NCBI GenBank assembly: GCA_902491375.1
Contig: CABUHE010000002.1
Span: forward strand, 62,001 to 126,000
Source of the DNA: an uncultured Prevotella sp.
Lineage (GTDB): Bacteria > Bacteroidota > Bacteroidia > Bacteroidales > Bacteroidaceae
Direction of reading: 5' to 3'
Length of the DNA stretch: 64,000 nt
In this document: positions 26,492 to 35,496 of the stretch, in pieces
Layout: each line of letters begins with the position of its first letter
How positions within the stretch are numbered: position 1 is the stretch's first letter
Notes under the pieces: model-generated
The model's input: the letters and a program-made list of their open reading frames with translations, nothing else
What the model was told of the DNA's origin: nothing
The model's database searches: none
Made by a program: the position numbers and the translations under genes

Positions 26492-27061
26492 CTATTTATT
26501 TGCTTCATTGAGATAATTCTCAAATCTTGTTTTTACTATGTCTATTATGTAGGTTTGCGCTTCTTGCGGTAATCTGTTTTTTATTTTCAAGCATTCTAAA
26601 TAAAAGCGAATCGTATCACCAATATTTGAAAGAGATGTTTTATGTACTGTTTCAAAATCATAAAGGCTTTGGAATTTTGATATATATTTCATAAAATGGA
26701 ATATTTCTCTCAGCCTATTTTCTATTTCTCCACCGATGTTAGGTTCTGTTTGAGCAAACGGCATTTCTAATTGGTAGTCATCAAGAACTATTCCTTGTGA
26801 ATCTTTTATAGTGACGTATGGACTAAGATTCTCATACCAATTCTTTTGAAAACGTGCTTTAACTAAAGTCCATCCATTCATGGTTAAAAGTTTCCCACTC
26901 ACGCCAAATATTTTAAAGAAATAAACATAGTTGTTGAACTTTTCATCAAATCTGATATCTATTCTATAACTATTAGATTGTTGAGTGGTGCTGTATATTT
27001 CCGTATCAAAATCTTTGGTATAAAGTGGCATGTATTCCTTATAAAACTCTTTGGGTATCAT
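26492..27061 (-). CDS. Element protein of unknown function (189 aa)
   Basis: I do not recognise this protein. The first half looks beta-rich (NSYRIDIRFDEKFNNYVYFF), the second helical (EIENRLREIFHFMKYISKF). There is no signal peptide or membrane span. It has its own -7-like motif (27084) and lies 83 bp before the DUF218 gene. Base composition is A+T-rich like the rest of the cargo. Confidence 0.6.
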   Translation of the reverse strand: MIPKEFYKEYMPLYTKDFDTEIYSTTQQSNSYRIDIRFDEKFNNYVYFFKIFGVSGKLLTMNGWTLVKARFQKNWYENLSPYVTIKDSQGIVLDDYQLEMPFAQTEPNIGGEIENRLREIFHFMKYISKFQSLYDFETVHKTSLSNIGDTIRFYLECLKIKNRLPQEAQTYIIDIVKTRFENYLNEANK

Positions 27062-27083
27062 ATGTATTCAAGTTTTTAGGATT

Positions 27084-27091
27084 CAAAATTA
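27084..27091 (-). promoter_or_regulatory. -7 element TAATTTTG before the 189-aa gene
   Basis: CAAAATTA on + lies 23 bp before the start codon on the minus strand. Confidence 0.45.
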
Positions 27092-27139
27092 GCGAATTAT
27101 TTTCTATCTTAATTGATAAAAAGTATTTTGTTGAATTGT

Positions 27140-27418
27140 TTAACAAAAATCATCCCATAGAACTGTCTGAATCATTTTCTTACCACACACAGGACAACCC
27201 TTATCCCATTTCTGCATCTTGGCTTTACAACATTCTGATAATGGAAATTCTCCGGTTTGTTCCTTTTCATAAGGGACATTAATGCTCTCCACCTTTTTAC
27301 ACGCAGGGCATTGAAGTTGGATATAGTTGTATTCTGAGAACAACCTACCACCCTCTGACAATCCATCTATGGTATATCCACAATCGGGACATTCATATTT
27401 ATAAAAGGTATGTGACAT
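27140..27418 (-). CDS. Double zinc-ribbon protein
   Basis: A 92-aa protein with four Cys pairs: YECPDCGY, QCPACKK, ECCKAK and CPVCGKK, typical of rubredoxin-like zinc ribbons binding two Zn ions. The start ATG at 27418 is preferred to a TTG 24 bp upstream because it gives MSHTFYKYECPDCG directly before the first ribbon. It could bind nucleic acid or protein; the target is unknown. Neighbours are unknown cargo genes on the same strand. Confidence 0.65.
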   Translation of the reverse strand: MSHTFYKYECPDCGYTIDGLSEGGRLFSEYNYIQLQCPACKKVESINVPYEKEQTGEFPLSECCKAKMQKWDKGCPVCGKKMIQTVLWDDFC

Positions 27419-27475
27419 ATTCGATATTTTGATTGTTAGCAAACTCTATTTATTAAGCGTTTTAGGGCTAATTGG

Positions 27476-28309
27476 TCATTGCTTCTCTAATTCTTCCTCT
27501 GTATATAATTCTGTATTTTCCTGAATAGAAATGACTCCCATTTTTTTAGCTTCAATTTTTATGGCTTCTCCACAAATAAAAGTCAAAGTGTCAGAGCGTT
27601 CTTGGATTTTGTTGGTAGGATAAAAACTTATTAAAGCAGTTTCTCTATCACTAATAGAAAAAGATTTCAGGTCGCAAAACCCAAAACGAATTTTTTTGTT
27701 TAGATATCCCATATATGTCTCACAATATCCTGTAATAGTAAGCCTTACTTGCTTATGAAGTTCTTGAATTATTATGTTAGAAATCCTATATGGGTTGTAA
27801 GGCAAATCGCATTCGCGCATAAGGATGTTTAGTCCTTTTATAGTCTTTTCTTCGTTCAGTAAATATGGATATATTGAAGAATCAATTTTGCAATTATTCC
27901 TTACTTCGTTGTGTAGATTGAGGATATATAGTTTTTCGACATAATAATCTCTTATATTTTCTGACTTTGTAAATTTTATGATTTCTGTGTATATATATTT
28001 TTGTTTTTCTTCATCTCCTGTCTGTGGCATTGCACAACATATCAAATCATAGAAATCAATTCTATCACGAATAGGTTGTGCCATTTGAAAAGCAGCTATT
28101 ATATTGGCACAGCAAAAATCTTCAAACATTTTATCTTTTAAACTTCTGAAATCATCATATCCCCAATATGCAATAGGTATTGGAACTGTAAAAGGACGTG
28201 CAAGCATAAAATCCTTTCTACACTTTTCTACTGTGTTTTGCACACCACTCTCGAAAAACGCTTTAATGATTTCTATCCTATTATTTTTTACTAATTCATT
28301 CCAATCCAT
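27476..28309 (-). CDS. Element protein of unknown function (277 aa)
   Basis: I do not recognise this protein. It is mostly helical, without a signal peptide or membrane span, and contains scattered Cys residues (CCANIIAAF, YDLICCAMP). The C-terminus is acidic (LYTEEELEKQ). It is one of a run of A+T-rich minus-strand cargo genes with gaps of 60-80 bp, which suggests separate gains, not one tight operon. Confidence 0.6.
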   Translation of the reverse strand: MDWNELVKNNRIEIIKAFFESGVQNTVEKCRKDFMLARPFTVPIPIAYWGYDDFRSLKDKMFEDFCCANIIAAFQMAQPIRDRIDFYDLICCAMPQTGDEEKQKYIYTEIIKFTKSENIRDYYVEKLYILNLHNEVRNNCKIDSSIYPYLLNEEKTIKGLNILMRECDLPYNPYRISNIIIQELHKQVRLTITGYCETYMGYLNKKIRFGFCDLKSFSISDRETALISFYPTNKIQERSDTLTFICGEAIKIEAKKMGVISIQENTELYTEEELEKQ

Positions 28310-28381
28310 TGTAAAGCCTAAATGTTAATTATAATTATGGAAGTATTGATATATGGTACAATCAAAACAGAATCTTTACAT

Positions 28382-28663
28382 TCACTTCAATGCGCGAACT
28401 ATCATCGAAAATATGATAAAAGCAATTACAACTGCAATTATGGATGTTAAACATTCTCTACCGTTAGTGTCGTTATCATTCTTCTTGAACACATTATAAG
28501 CACCATAACCAATAAAAGCCAAGATAATGAGAAACCATATCGGACTGAATGAAGAATCTCCATCACGGACAGAATAATCTCTTCCGTAATCGTCCCGACC
28601 AGCAAGAGCATTCACTATGATTAAGAAGCAACCTAAGCAACTAACTAATAATTTTTTCATCAT
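28382..28663 (-). CDS. Small membrane protein with signal peptide
   Basis: A 93-aa protein: signal peptide (MMKKLLVSCLGCFLIIVNALA), a short charged stretch (GRDDYGRDYSVRDGD), then two membrane helices (IWFLIILAFIGYGAYNVF and LTSIIAVVIAFIIFSMIV). No family recognised. It is 24 bp downstream of the 208-aa gene, so probably translated from the same message. Small two-helix proteins of this kind in mobile elements may be toxins, channels or anchors; none of these is shown here. Confidence 0.6.
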   Translation of the reverse strand: MMKKLLVSCLGCFLIIVNALAGRDDYGRDYSVRDGDSSFSPIWFLIILAFIGYGAYNVFKKNDNDTNGRECLTSIIAVVIAFIIFSMIVRALK

Positions 28664-28687
28664 ATTTCAAGTAAAACACATTCTAAT

Positions 28688-29314
28688 TCAACGAGAAGTA
28701 TAGCAAACATTTTCTGCAAAATATCCATTTAGAATACGCCTTGAACAAGAAATAGGTTCAGGTTTAGAACTCCATTCAACATATTTTTTTCCACGGACTA
28801 TTTCTATTTCAAAATAAATATGCTTATTCCCTATAAATTGGACCAATCCTTGCAAAACTTCTCTTAAAGTAATATATGGAATAGCATTTTTAATTAAGTT
28901 AAAAATATAAGTGTTTATAGTCCCTTTGGGGCTATAAATTTCTCCATTTATGAAACGTCCTCTAATCAGCAAATTACGAACATCTAAACATATTGTTTTA
29001 TGTGTGGTTAGAGAAATCAAATTAAGCCCTGTAATAGATGCACAATCCTTTTCTGAAAAGATTGGTTTTTTATATTCATAATCAGCTTTAATTCCTCCAC
29101 AATAAGCAAAAGGCTGTTTTGCAAGATAGAAGCGTTCATTTACTGGTATATCAGTAAAAGCAGTCTCCCATTTATTTTTTTTCATGAAATCGGTAAAAGG
29201 AATGTTTCCCCCTAACTTCATAAAGTTAGATAACCCCCGATTAATATATTCATCTATCTGTGTTTGACTGTAGCTATAATAAGGACCTTCAAGCCTTGCC
29301 ATACGTAGTTTCAT
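28688..29314 (-). CDS. Element protein of unknown function (208 aa)
   Basis: I do not recognise this protein. It has no signal peptide. Sequence stretches such as IDEYINRGLSNFMKLGG and GTINTYIFNLIKNAIPY suggest a mixed alpha/beta cytosolic fold. Its start lies behind a structured, about 290-nt leader with a TATCTTTG promoter at 29610, so it is the likely first gene of the cargo transcript. Confidence 0.6.
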   Translation of the reverse strand: MKLRMARLEGPYYSYSQTQIDEYINRGLSNFMKLGGNIPFTDFMKKNKWETAFTDIPVNERFYLAKQPFAYCGGIKADYEYKKPIFSEKDCASITGLNLISLTTHKTICLDVRNLLIRGRFINGEIYSPKGTINTYIFNLIKNAIPYITLREVLQGLVQFIGNKHIYFEIEIVRGKKYVEWSSKPEPISCSRRILNGYFAENVCYTSR

Positions 29315-29617
29315 GTGTCCCTCATCCCCCGTTGGAACGGCTAAGTTATTAAATGCGAAAAGCGTGAGGACTGTATCTTGCTTATCCTCTTATCGGGCTT
29401 CTCGCATTGCCTATGGAGTGGATAAGCAACAGCCACTCACGCCATGCGAGTATATAGTTCTCCCTTTCGGAATAGTATATATCCGTAGCGTGAGCGTTGT
29501 TGCTACCCTCTTTGTCCCTATTCAAACTTTGCGAGAATTTGACTGAACAAGAAAGTTTCAATAACGCTCTTCGTTCTCTTATGTCTGACAACCTTTCGGA
29601 AGTCAATGGCAAAGATA
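29315..29617 (-). promoter_or_regulatory. Promoter and long structured leader of the cargo genes
   Basis: TATCTTTG on the minus strand (29610-29617) precedes a ~290-nt leader. It can fold: GAGTGG with CCACTC around TTGCTTATC (29417-29440), and an 11-bp stem AATGCGAGAAG / CTTTTCGCATT with an inner GAGGA / TCCTC stem (29356-29411). The motif GCGTGAG recurs three times. A 76-codon frame inside lacks gene-like character. This accounts for the 369-bp gap 29315-29683. Confidence 0.45.
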
Positions 29618-29683
29618 GCGAAAAGCGTTGAATATTGTTGCAAAAATGAAAAATATTTGCAAGTTTCTGCTAAACGATAGCCT

Positions 29684-29956
29684 TTAAATGAAAGGCAAGT
29701 GCGTATCATCCAAAATTCTGCTCTCTACAATCCTTTTGCAAAGCTCATGTGAAGCTTGATTCCGCAAATCCATTTCATAGTTGTCACTACCCACTATTCT
29801 TATAATGGCAATAACAGTTCTTACCAAATTCTGCTGCAATGTACGATGAAAATATCTTGTACTTTCAGCAAATATCGCTGGATTCCAGCCATAATCATTC
29901 AAGGCTCTCTCCAAGTCTTTTGCAGCCTTGTATTCACGTGTATTCTGTATGTCCAT
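29684..29956 (-). CDS. Small element protein (90 aa)
   Basis: No family recognised. Helical and soluble: YKAAKDLERALNDYGWNPAIFAES then YFHRTLQQNLVRTVIAIIRIVG. It follows DUF3871 on the same strand and is separated from it by a ~100-bp gap that contains the third, short copy of the GTGTCAGGAA repeat. It may belong to the element's maintenance module. Confidence 0.6.
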   Translation of the reverse strand: MDIQNTREYKAAKDLERALNDYGWNPAIFAESTRYFHRTLQQNLVRTVIAIIRIVGSDNYEMDLRNQASHELCKRIVESRILDDTHLPFI

Positions 29957-29986
29957 TTTTTGTATTGTTTATTGTTATATTTATAA

Positions 29987-30016
29987 GGGTGTCAGGAATA
30001 AAAATCGGACACTCCC
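29987..30016. repeat. Short third copy of the GTGTCAGGAA block
   Basis: GTGTCAGGAATAAAAATCGG followed by ACACTCCC, matching the first third of repeat copies 1 and 2, and carrying its own GGGTGTC / GACACTCC arms. It lies between DUF3871 and the 90-aa gene. Confidence 0.5.
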
Positions 30017-30059
30017 CATAATGAGGAATGCCCAATTATCAAAGTGAATCAACAGACAC

Positions 30060-31085
30060 TTAGCCCAAGAACCAAGCGTATTTCGTGTCCCCATGCAATG
30101 CATTGTTGATGCCAACTGCCACTTCTGTTGCGTTCACTGCCCTTTGCAGATATGTATCTATATAGCTGCTCTTATTGGCTTCTGTCAGTAAGTTGTGGAA
30201 GTCAAACATGGAGATATTGTTGCCTTTCGCCCCAAAATCAGGATTAGTGAAATAATCACGGCAGACGTTGTTTATCTGACTGTCTGTGATTAACATTCTT
30301 GGTATCCTTTTTTGCAGACCTGCTGGCATTGCCTGATAGAGCCTCATTCTACCTACAATCTGTGCGAATTGAGTTTCTGTAAGGTAAGAATCGGTTAGCG
30401 ACTGTATCAGGTGAATTTCCATCGCAGGGTTGTAATTATAGAACAGTTCAAGAGCTGATTTGTACAGGTCGTTGAGATTCATTACTTCAAGAGAGAGTTT
30501 CACTCCATTACCTGTAAGAATCTGATTGGAACAAATGTTCACTCTCCAGCCAATAAAGACGGAGAACTTTTCTATGCCTTTATTTGCTCTGTACAGGTTC
30601 AAGTCTGAATAGTTACGTACACCGCCAATGCAAAGCTCCAGCTTCTGACCGTTCACAACCTCATGGATGGTTGGAATGGTGAAAGCGAAAGCCAGCCTTT
30701 GGTAAAACTGTGTCTTTTCTGATTCTAACAACTCACTCGCTTTTTTGCCAAGTGCTGACGGAACACGACCACGGACAATGTGCGACACACGGATTGCAGG
30801 GTCATTTATTCTCTCACCTGAAAACATAGTCTGTGCTGCTTCATGCACGGTGTGGATGAAGTCCTGATGTGAGATAGTAAGTTCCTGATTAGCCCAAGTC
30901 GGCACTACACATTGGGTAGTAAGTTCTTCTATTGAGATTTCAGAAGTGTTGGCTTCCAAGAAATTCACGTTGGACTTGATAGAAGTTTCTGCATTCTCTT
31001 TCACTTCCTCAAAAGTCACGTATTCTACTTCTGCAAATGCTGAATGATTTTGTACCACTGGTACAGATGATAATGTTGCTTCCAT
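30060..31085 (-). CDS. DUF3871 family protein
   Basis: A 341-aa protein of a family found in Bacteroidales integrative elements, function unknown. Family-like blocks include VSHIVRGRVPSALGKKA, LELCIGGVRNYSDLNLY and FSVFIGWRVNICSNQ. It has no membrane segment. With the helicase-like, ParB-like and integrase genes on the same strand it forms what looks like the backbone of the element. The 396-bp upstream gap (31086-31481) carries a dyad site, a terminator and no gene. Confidence 0.75.
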   Translation of the reverse strand: MEATLSSVPVVQNHSAFAEVEYVTFEEVKENAETSIKSNVNFLEANTSEISIEELTTQCVVPTWANQELTISHQDFIHTVHEAAQTMFSGERINDPAIRVSHIVRGRVPSALGKKASELLESEKTQFYQRLAFAFTIPTIHEVVNGQKLELCIGGVRNYSDLNLYRANKGIEKFSVFIGWRVNICSNQILTGNGVKLSLEVMNLNDLYKSALELFYNYNPAMEIHLIQSLTDSYLTETQFAQIVGRMRLYQAMPAGLQKRIPRMLITDSQINNVCRDYFTNPDFGAKGNNISMFDFHNLLTEANKSSYIDTYLQRAVNATEVAVGINNALHGDTKYAWFLG

Positions 31086-31184
31086 AATTTATAAGGATTA
31101 AGTGTTATTGATTCATGTACAATGATTTTCATTGTCATATAGTTGTAGATGTTTATAGCAGGATAGGTTATATTTCTCTCCTGT

Positions 31185-31200
31185 ACCTATTGGATAGGTT
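31185..31200. repeat. ATTGGATAGGTT dyad site, internal copy
   Basis: ACCTAT-TGG-ATAGGT, sharing ATTGGATAGGTT with 24116-24127; a half-site GGATAGGTTA is at 31161. This could be an operator or replication/partition site. Confidence 0.45.
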
Positions 31201-31391
31201 TTACTTTTTATTCCGTTTTATGGGGGAGGGGAGTTTTTAGAGGTGTAGTTGCTTGCATGTAACATTTCCCGTATTTTTTGATTGGCAAAAATAATGTTTT
31301 CATCTGTATTCACTATCTAAAATGATAAAGGCTGGATGCCTGCTTAAAATTGTGTGCAGTTATATATTGTCTTTATTGGACTTAAATGTAC

Positions 31392-31428
31392 TAAAAAAGA
31401 AAAGCTCCATATTTTGCAGATATGGAGC
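31392..31428 (-). terminator. Terminator after the helicase-like gene
   Basis: Stem GCTCCATAT / ATATGGAGC followed on the minus strand by TTTTCTTTTTT. Confidence 0.75.
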
Positions 31429-31481
31429 AGTGGTAGAAATTCTGAGATTTCCGTTCTTTATAACTTTTGATTAAAATCTAC

Positions 31482-33308
31482 CTAATTGAATTTGAAAGCT
31501 GTAAGTTTGTACGAGCCGCCATTTATTGAGCCGCTGTTGTCTGTATCATAGTATTCAGCAATCGTTTCTTGTATTGCCTTGTATTTTATATTATGCTCAT
31601 CATAAATGGCCTGCAATCTGTTCTTAATCTCATTCTTATTTATATAGACATCCATTTCAAACTCTTCTTTTATGTCTTTCAGCACGTCAGGAGAGAATCT
31701 GAGAATTTCAGCCTTTTCTTTGTCGTGTTGCAGGATAGCTTTATCAATCAGACCTTTTTGATATTTTGCATTTTCCATTCCTGCCTTTCCTATTTTCATA
31801 TAAGCGTCAATGGTATATTGTGCTTCTGCTTGTTCGCTTAATAGTTTGATATAGTTACTCTTTTCCTCAAAATTGATTCTGCCGTTTTCAAAATCATTAT
31901 GAATCTTGTCCAAGAGTTGCACAAGTATTCTTCTTCTCTCTATGGCTTGTTTGGTTATATTGAGCTTTCTTATATCATCCTCACCAACACATTCTGTCAC
32001 GTCATTTAGTGTGACATTGAAAAATCCTGTGTTTTTATAGGCTTGATACAGGGATTGTGCTGAAACATAATAGGACTTGACACGTTCCTCATTATAAAGG
32101 TTATCCGCGGAAAACGAATTGATTTCTCCTTGCTCATCTATCAGCTCTTGATATTTCAAACCTTTCATGTCGTCAAATATGGCTTCCTGCCGAATGTCGT
32201 CTGCTTCATTATCATGCCGTTCTTTGAACATATTATAATCAACTGTGAACTGGTTTATTCTTATATTTAATTCATCTTTACTTCTCACTTTCATGCCATG
32301 ATTAATGGTTGAGATGTGAGTCAGTGAATTGTAAGTAGCATCATCATCTTTCTTGGCTTTTCTGAATCTGCCTTGTATCTGTATTGCTTCCGTAAAGGGG
32401 TCTATCATCGTCCAATTAGCAATGTTGAGGTCAGTCAGTATAATAATGTCAGGCTTGCACTTCCTAAGCGCAATATCAACTCCTGAATAGAAACGGCAGG
32501 TAAAGAAATTATATCTGGCAAACGGATAGACTATGTGTGGATAGGCATTATGTATTCCTCTCTTAGCTAACTTTTCCACGCTCTTTTGCGAACAGAATAT
32601 CTTGTAATCAACAATGCCCAGATTCTCTATGATTTCATTGATTCCGTCCGTCACATTAAAGAAGATACAGATGCAAGGACTTTCTTTCATGCCGTCAAGC
32701 ACTTTCTTCAGTCTCTTATAATAGCTGTTGGTTACAATCAGTTCCAAGTCTTTCTTATAATCATAGTCAGGCACAATCTTTATCTTCTGAAAGTTTTGCC
32801 GCTCAAACTCTTTATGGGACATTGACAACGGTGTGGCAGAAACGAAAGCCTTGCCTTCGAATTTGAAGAAGTCATAGACAGGCTGTGCTATCCTGCTTCT
32901 GTAATCAATATCCTGCGTTATCTTCTCGCACTCGTCAAACAGGCAGAAGAAGTCTTTATAGATGTCGATGTTTGACTCTATTGCGGCCTTTCGTATCTTG
33001 TGGAAACTTTCAGGAGTAGTAAGAATCTTCTTGTACGGAATATCCGTTTGCAGGTACTTTTTGATATTATAAGGCTCGCATTTTTCATAGACAGCCTCCA
33101 GATTCTCGTTGTCATTCAGCTTGCCGAGTATTACAGGCACGTTGGGCTCAATGATTATGGAGCTACGTTTTGAATGTATCTCACAACTTGTTGCGCCTAT
33201 GCCTGTCAGAGTCTTGTCAAGAATGGTATTTGTGGGTATCATGTCATGGCCTATGCGTTTTAATGCGTCTAGTAGCCATTCTCCTTTCTTTATAATAGCT
33301 TTCATCAT
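31482..33308 (-). CDS. Degenerate SF2 helicase-like protein
   Basis: A 608-aa protein with a superfamily 2 layout but no canonical Walker A: TGIGATS (35-41) stands where GxGKT is expected, lacking Lys. Motif II is FDECEK (124-129), motif III SATP (157-160), and motif VI is QIQGRFRK near 310. The C-terminal ~200 residues are helical and charged. ATP use is therefore doubtful unless another Lys serves. Such proteins occur in Bacteroidales elements next to DUF3871 and may help replication or regulate excision; this is inference. The ParB-like gene ends 117 bp upstream. Confidence 0.6.
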   Translation of the reverse strand: MMKAIIKKGEWLLDALKRIGHDMIPTNTILDKTLTGIGATSCEIHSKRSSIIIEPNVPVILGKLNDNENLEAVYEKCEPYNIKKYLQTDIPYKKILTTPESFHKIRKAAIESNIDIYKDFFCLFDECEKITQDIDYRSRIAQPVYDFFKFEGKAFVSATPLSMSHKEFERQNFQKIKIVPDYDYKKDLELIVTNSYYKRLKKVLDGMKESPCICIFFNVTDGINEIIENLGIVDYKIFCSQKSVEKLAKRGIHNAYPHIVYPFARYNFFTCRFYSGVDIALRKCKPDIIILTDLNIANWTMIDPFTEAIQIQGRFRKAKKDDDATYNSLTHISTINHGMKVRSKDELNIRINQFTVDYNMFKERHDNEADDIRQEAIFDDMKGLKYQELIDEQGEINSFSADNLYNEERVKSYYVSAQSLYQAYKNTGFFNVTLNDVTECVGEDDIRKLNITKQAIERRRILVQLLDKIHNDFENGRINFEEKSNYIKLLSEQAEAQYTIDAYMKIGKAGMENAKYQKGLIDKAILQHDKEKAEILRFSPDVLKDIKEEFEMDVYINKNEIKNRLQAIYDEHNIKYKAIQETIAEYYDTDNSGSINGGSYKLTAFKFN

Positions 33309-33425
33309 CTTCAGTATCCTCTTATATTATAATTGAGTTCCGCCTGATTTCTCATAGCTGGTAGAAAATTGGAAAAATCCGCTCGTATATAGCTGTTCTC
33401 CCAAATTCTACCTGTCCGTTAATTC

Positions 33426-34427
33426 TCATTTTTTGTGATGCTCATCTGACTGATTCTGCACATTGCCTTGATACTGCTGCCAAACGGAGTGCAGAGCTTC
33501 TGTATAAGCCGTTATTTCCATAGAGTGCCCTTTGTCAGGAGTGAAGTGGAATTCCCACATGTCATTGTCTATAAGGGCTATCACGTCAAGCAATGCCTGA
33601 ATGTCTTTATCATTGTCTATGTAAAACTTTTTAAGGGCTGCTCCTAAACGTCCGTTGCAGCGGTCTGATGTCAGTGTGCCGTTTTTCTTTACAGCCTCCA
33701 TAACCTTGTCTCCTGCTTCTGTGGTATCAGGTGAAAGTTGCAGGTTCTTGAAATCTCCAATCTTCTTGTAGCCTTGCTGCAAGGCTTTTACCTGTTTCGC
33801 TTTCAATGTACTTGTGCTAAGGGTATATATGGAGTACAGGAAAGCATCTTCTATCTTGCTGTTCTTGCATTTGTCAAGTATATGGTCTATCTCCTTGTTG
33901 TTGGTCACAATTCCTGAATGGGTAAAATCGTTGTTTTTCCACGGCTTTCCGTTGTTGCGCATAGCCACATAGGCAAGAATATCCATGTTTTGTGGTATTT
34001 CCGCTTCTGCATAAGTAACTTCTTCCCCTTGCAAATCATTGAAAAGGAGTGCCAATGTACGGTGCTGACCGTCCACACAAATACCGTCATATTTGTCATA
34101 ATCTTCAGGCCTGACCGCTTCTGTCCGTATGTCAAAGTTGGAAATTGTAGGTTCTCCTTCTCCGTTCTTGCGGATTATTGTCGCCTTAAATAAAGACTTA
34201 TTGCCAATCTTGTCCTTTGCCTTATTCATTGGCACGTATTCCAATGCCATAGACTTTATAAAGCCGTATTCCTTTATTTTCAGGTAGGCTTCTTTAACAT
34301 TCGTCTTGTCAATCTTCTGACGGTTGCCCTCTATGAAGAGCAGATTTAACCGTTTCATGTTATTCTCGTCTTTAATATTATTTACCTCGTTCATATCCTC
34401 TGCGTTATTCAAATGAATATTTTTCAT
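33426..34427 (-). CDS. DGQHR/ParB-like nuclease-fold protein
   Basis: A 333-aa protein with the DGQHR motif in ICVDGQHRTLALLFND, as in the ParB/sulfiredoxin fold and DndB-like proteins. The upstream part (LLFIEGNRQKIDKTNVKEAY) resembles the ParB N-terminal block. The rest is helical. A role in DNA binding, partition or element control is plausible. TACCTTTG at 34510 is its likely -7 element. It lies between the helicase-like gene and the 286-aa integrase-side gene. Confidence 0.65.
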   Translation of the reverse strand: MKNIHLNNAEDMNEVNNIKDENNMKRLNLLFIEGNRQKIDKTNVKEAYLKIKEYGFIKSMALEYVPMNKAKDKIGNKSLFKATIIRKNGEGEPTISNFDIRTEAVRPEDYDKYDGICVDGQHRTLALLFNDLQGEEVTYAEAEIPQNMDILAYVAMRNNGKPWKNNDFTHSGIVTNNKEIDHILDKCKNSKIEDAFLYSIYTLSTSTLKAKQVKALQQGYKKIGDFKNLQLSPDTTEAGDKVMEAVKKNGTLTSDRCNGRLGAALKKFYIDNDKDIQALLDVIALIDNDMWEFHFTPDKGHSMEITAYTEALHSVWQQYQGNVQNQSDEHHKK

Positions 34428-34509
34428 AATTATGTTTTTTATTTGTTGATATTATTGTTTCTTGCAACCGTCCAGCCTTATGCGCACTTGGCTTTCTGAT
34501 TACAGGGGA

Positions 34510-34517
34510 CAAAGGTA
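34510..34517 (-). promoter_or_regulatory. -7 element TACCTTTG before the ParB-like gene
   Basis: CAAAGGTA on + reads TACCTTTG on minus, ~83 bp before the start. Confidence 0.5.
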
Positions 34518-34567
34518 ATATGAACATTACGGCTAAAATAGCGTAAAAATTTCCCGTTTTTTTTACG

Positions 34568-35428
34568 CTACATCAATGGCAGTACGGCTGGTAACAGTAA
34601 ATCTTTATAATCTCTCATCAGTTTGTCAAAGGTTGCATTGTTGAATTTTGAGCAAATAATAGAGGGGGTGTTATCTTTCTTGTGGTTTATCTCTCCTGTA
34701 AACCAAAGGACACACAAGCCAAAAGTTCTCTCTGATTGTGAATATGCACCTTTTTTCTCTTTTTTGTACGTTATAGGCAGGTTGTCTAGAAGTGTTTTTA
34801 TAAGTATGTAGTCTATCTCTCGTTTTAGCGGATATGATTTTTCGATAAGATTAGATGCTTCAAGGTCTGATGCTGTAAAATTGGCGATGATTGATTTGAT
34901 GAAGTTTGCATTGGAGAAAGTAAAATGCTTCTTGCCAACCTTTATGTCGAGTTCAAGCCTATCGTCAGGGTGTTCCTTTATCCGTTCTATTATCTGAAAG
35001 ATTCTGTCCCCTGTCCGTTCCTCACTCCCATAATGCAACCATTTGAATAGTTCATGCCATAGAAAAACGATAAAATCAAATGTAGCTTTGGGTGAAAGCC
35101 CTAAGTCGGAAATGCAATTTTGTAATATGTCGAATTGAAAAAAATCACTTTCAGACAATCCGCATTGTTTTATCCTTTTTTCTCTGAAATCATAATAAGT
35201 AAAAGCATACCACGATGGAGAATATTTTTCTCCGTCAAAATCCGGATAACGTAAGACGTATTTGCGAATGTAACGGATATGTTCTTCTATGTCTGAATAT
35301 TCCTCAGCAGGATATTTCTTTATCCATGCTTGAAAAGACCGCTTCTCTTCCCATTCCGCATTTTCTTTATAATCGGCAGGCAATGCAGGGAGGGGTTCTC
35401 GTTTTCTTAGAAAGTCGGATATTTCCAT
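34568..35428 (-). CDS. Element protein of unknown function (286 aa)
   Basis: No family recognised. Soluble, helical, with many aromatic and charged residues (YSPSWYAFTYYDFREKRIKQ). Genes of this position, between integrase and replication-type genes in Bacteroidales elements, often encode excision or regulatory factors, but nothing in the sequence proves that here. TAATTTTG at 35445 is the likely promoter element; the integrase gene and its terminator lie upstream. Confidence 0.55.
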   Translation of the reverse strand: MEISDFLRKREPLPALPADYKENAEWEEKRSFQAWIKKYPAEEYSDIEEHIRYIRKYVLRYPDFDGEKYSPSWYAFTYYDFREKRIKQCGLSESDFFQFDILQNCISDLGLSPKATFDFIVFLWHELFKWLHYGSEERTGDRIFQIIERIKEHPDDRLELDIKVGKKHFTFSNANFIKSIIANFTASDLEASNLIEKSYPLKREIDYILIKTLLDNLPITYKKEKKGAYSQSERTFGLCVLWFTGEINHKKDNTPSIICSKFNNATFDKLMRDYKDLLLPAVLPLM

Positions 35429-35444
35429 AAATGCTGTTTTTCTA

Positions 35445-35452
35445 CAAAATTA
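35445..35452 (-). promoter_or_regulatory. -7 element TAATTTTG before the 286-aa gene
   Basis: CAAAATTA on +, 17 bp before the start codon on the minus strand, implying a very short leader. Confidence 0.5.
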
Positions 35453-35455
35453 AGA

Positions 35456-35492
35456 AATAATCCTGCCTATCGTTCTGATAAACAGGATTATT
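35456..35492 (-). terminator. Terminator after the integrase gene
   Basis: Stem AATAATCCTG / CAGGATTATT begins just past the integrase stop codon on the minus strand. Confidence 0.6.
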
Positions 35493-35496
35493 TTCA

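Noticed and set aside
29382..29612. 76-aa ORF before the 208-aa gene
   Set aside because: It lies within the folded leader, has no family likeness and overlaps the stem-loops.
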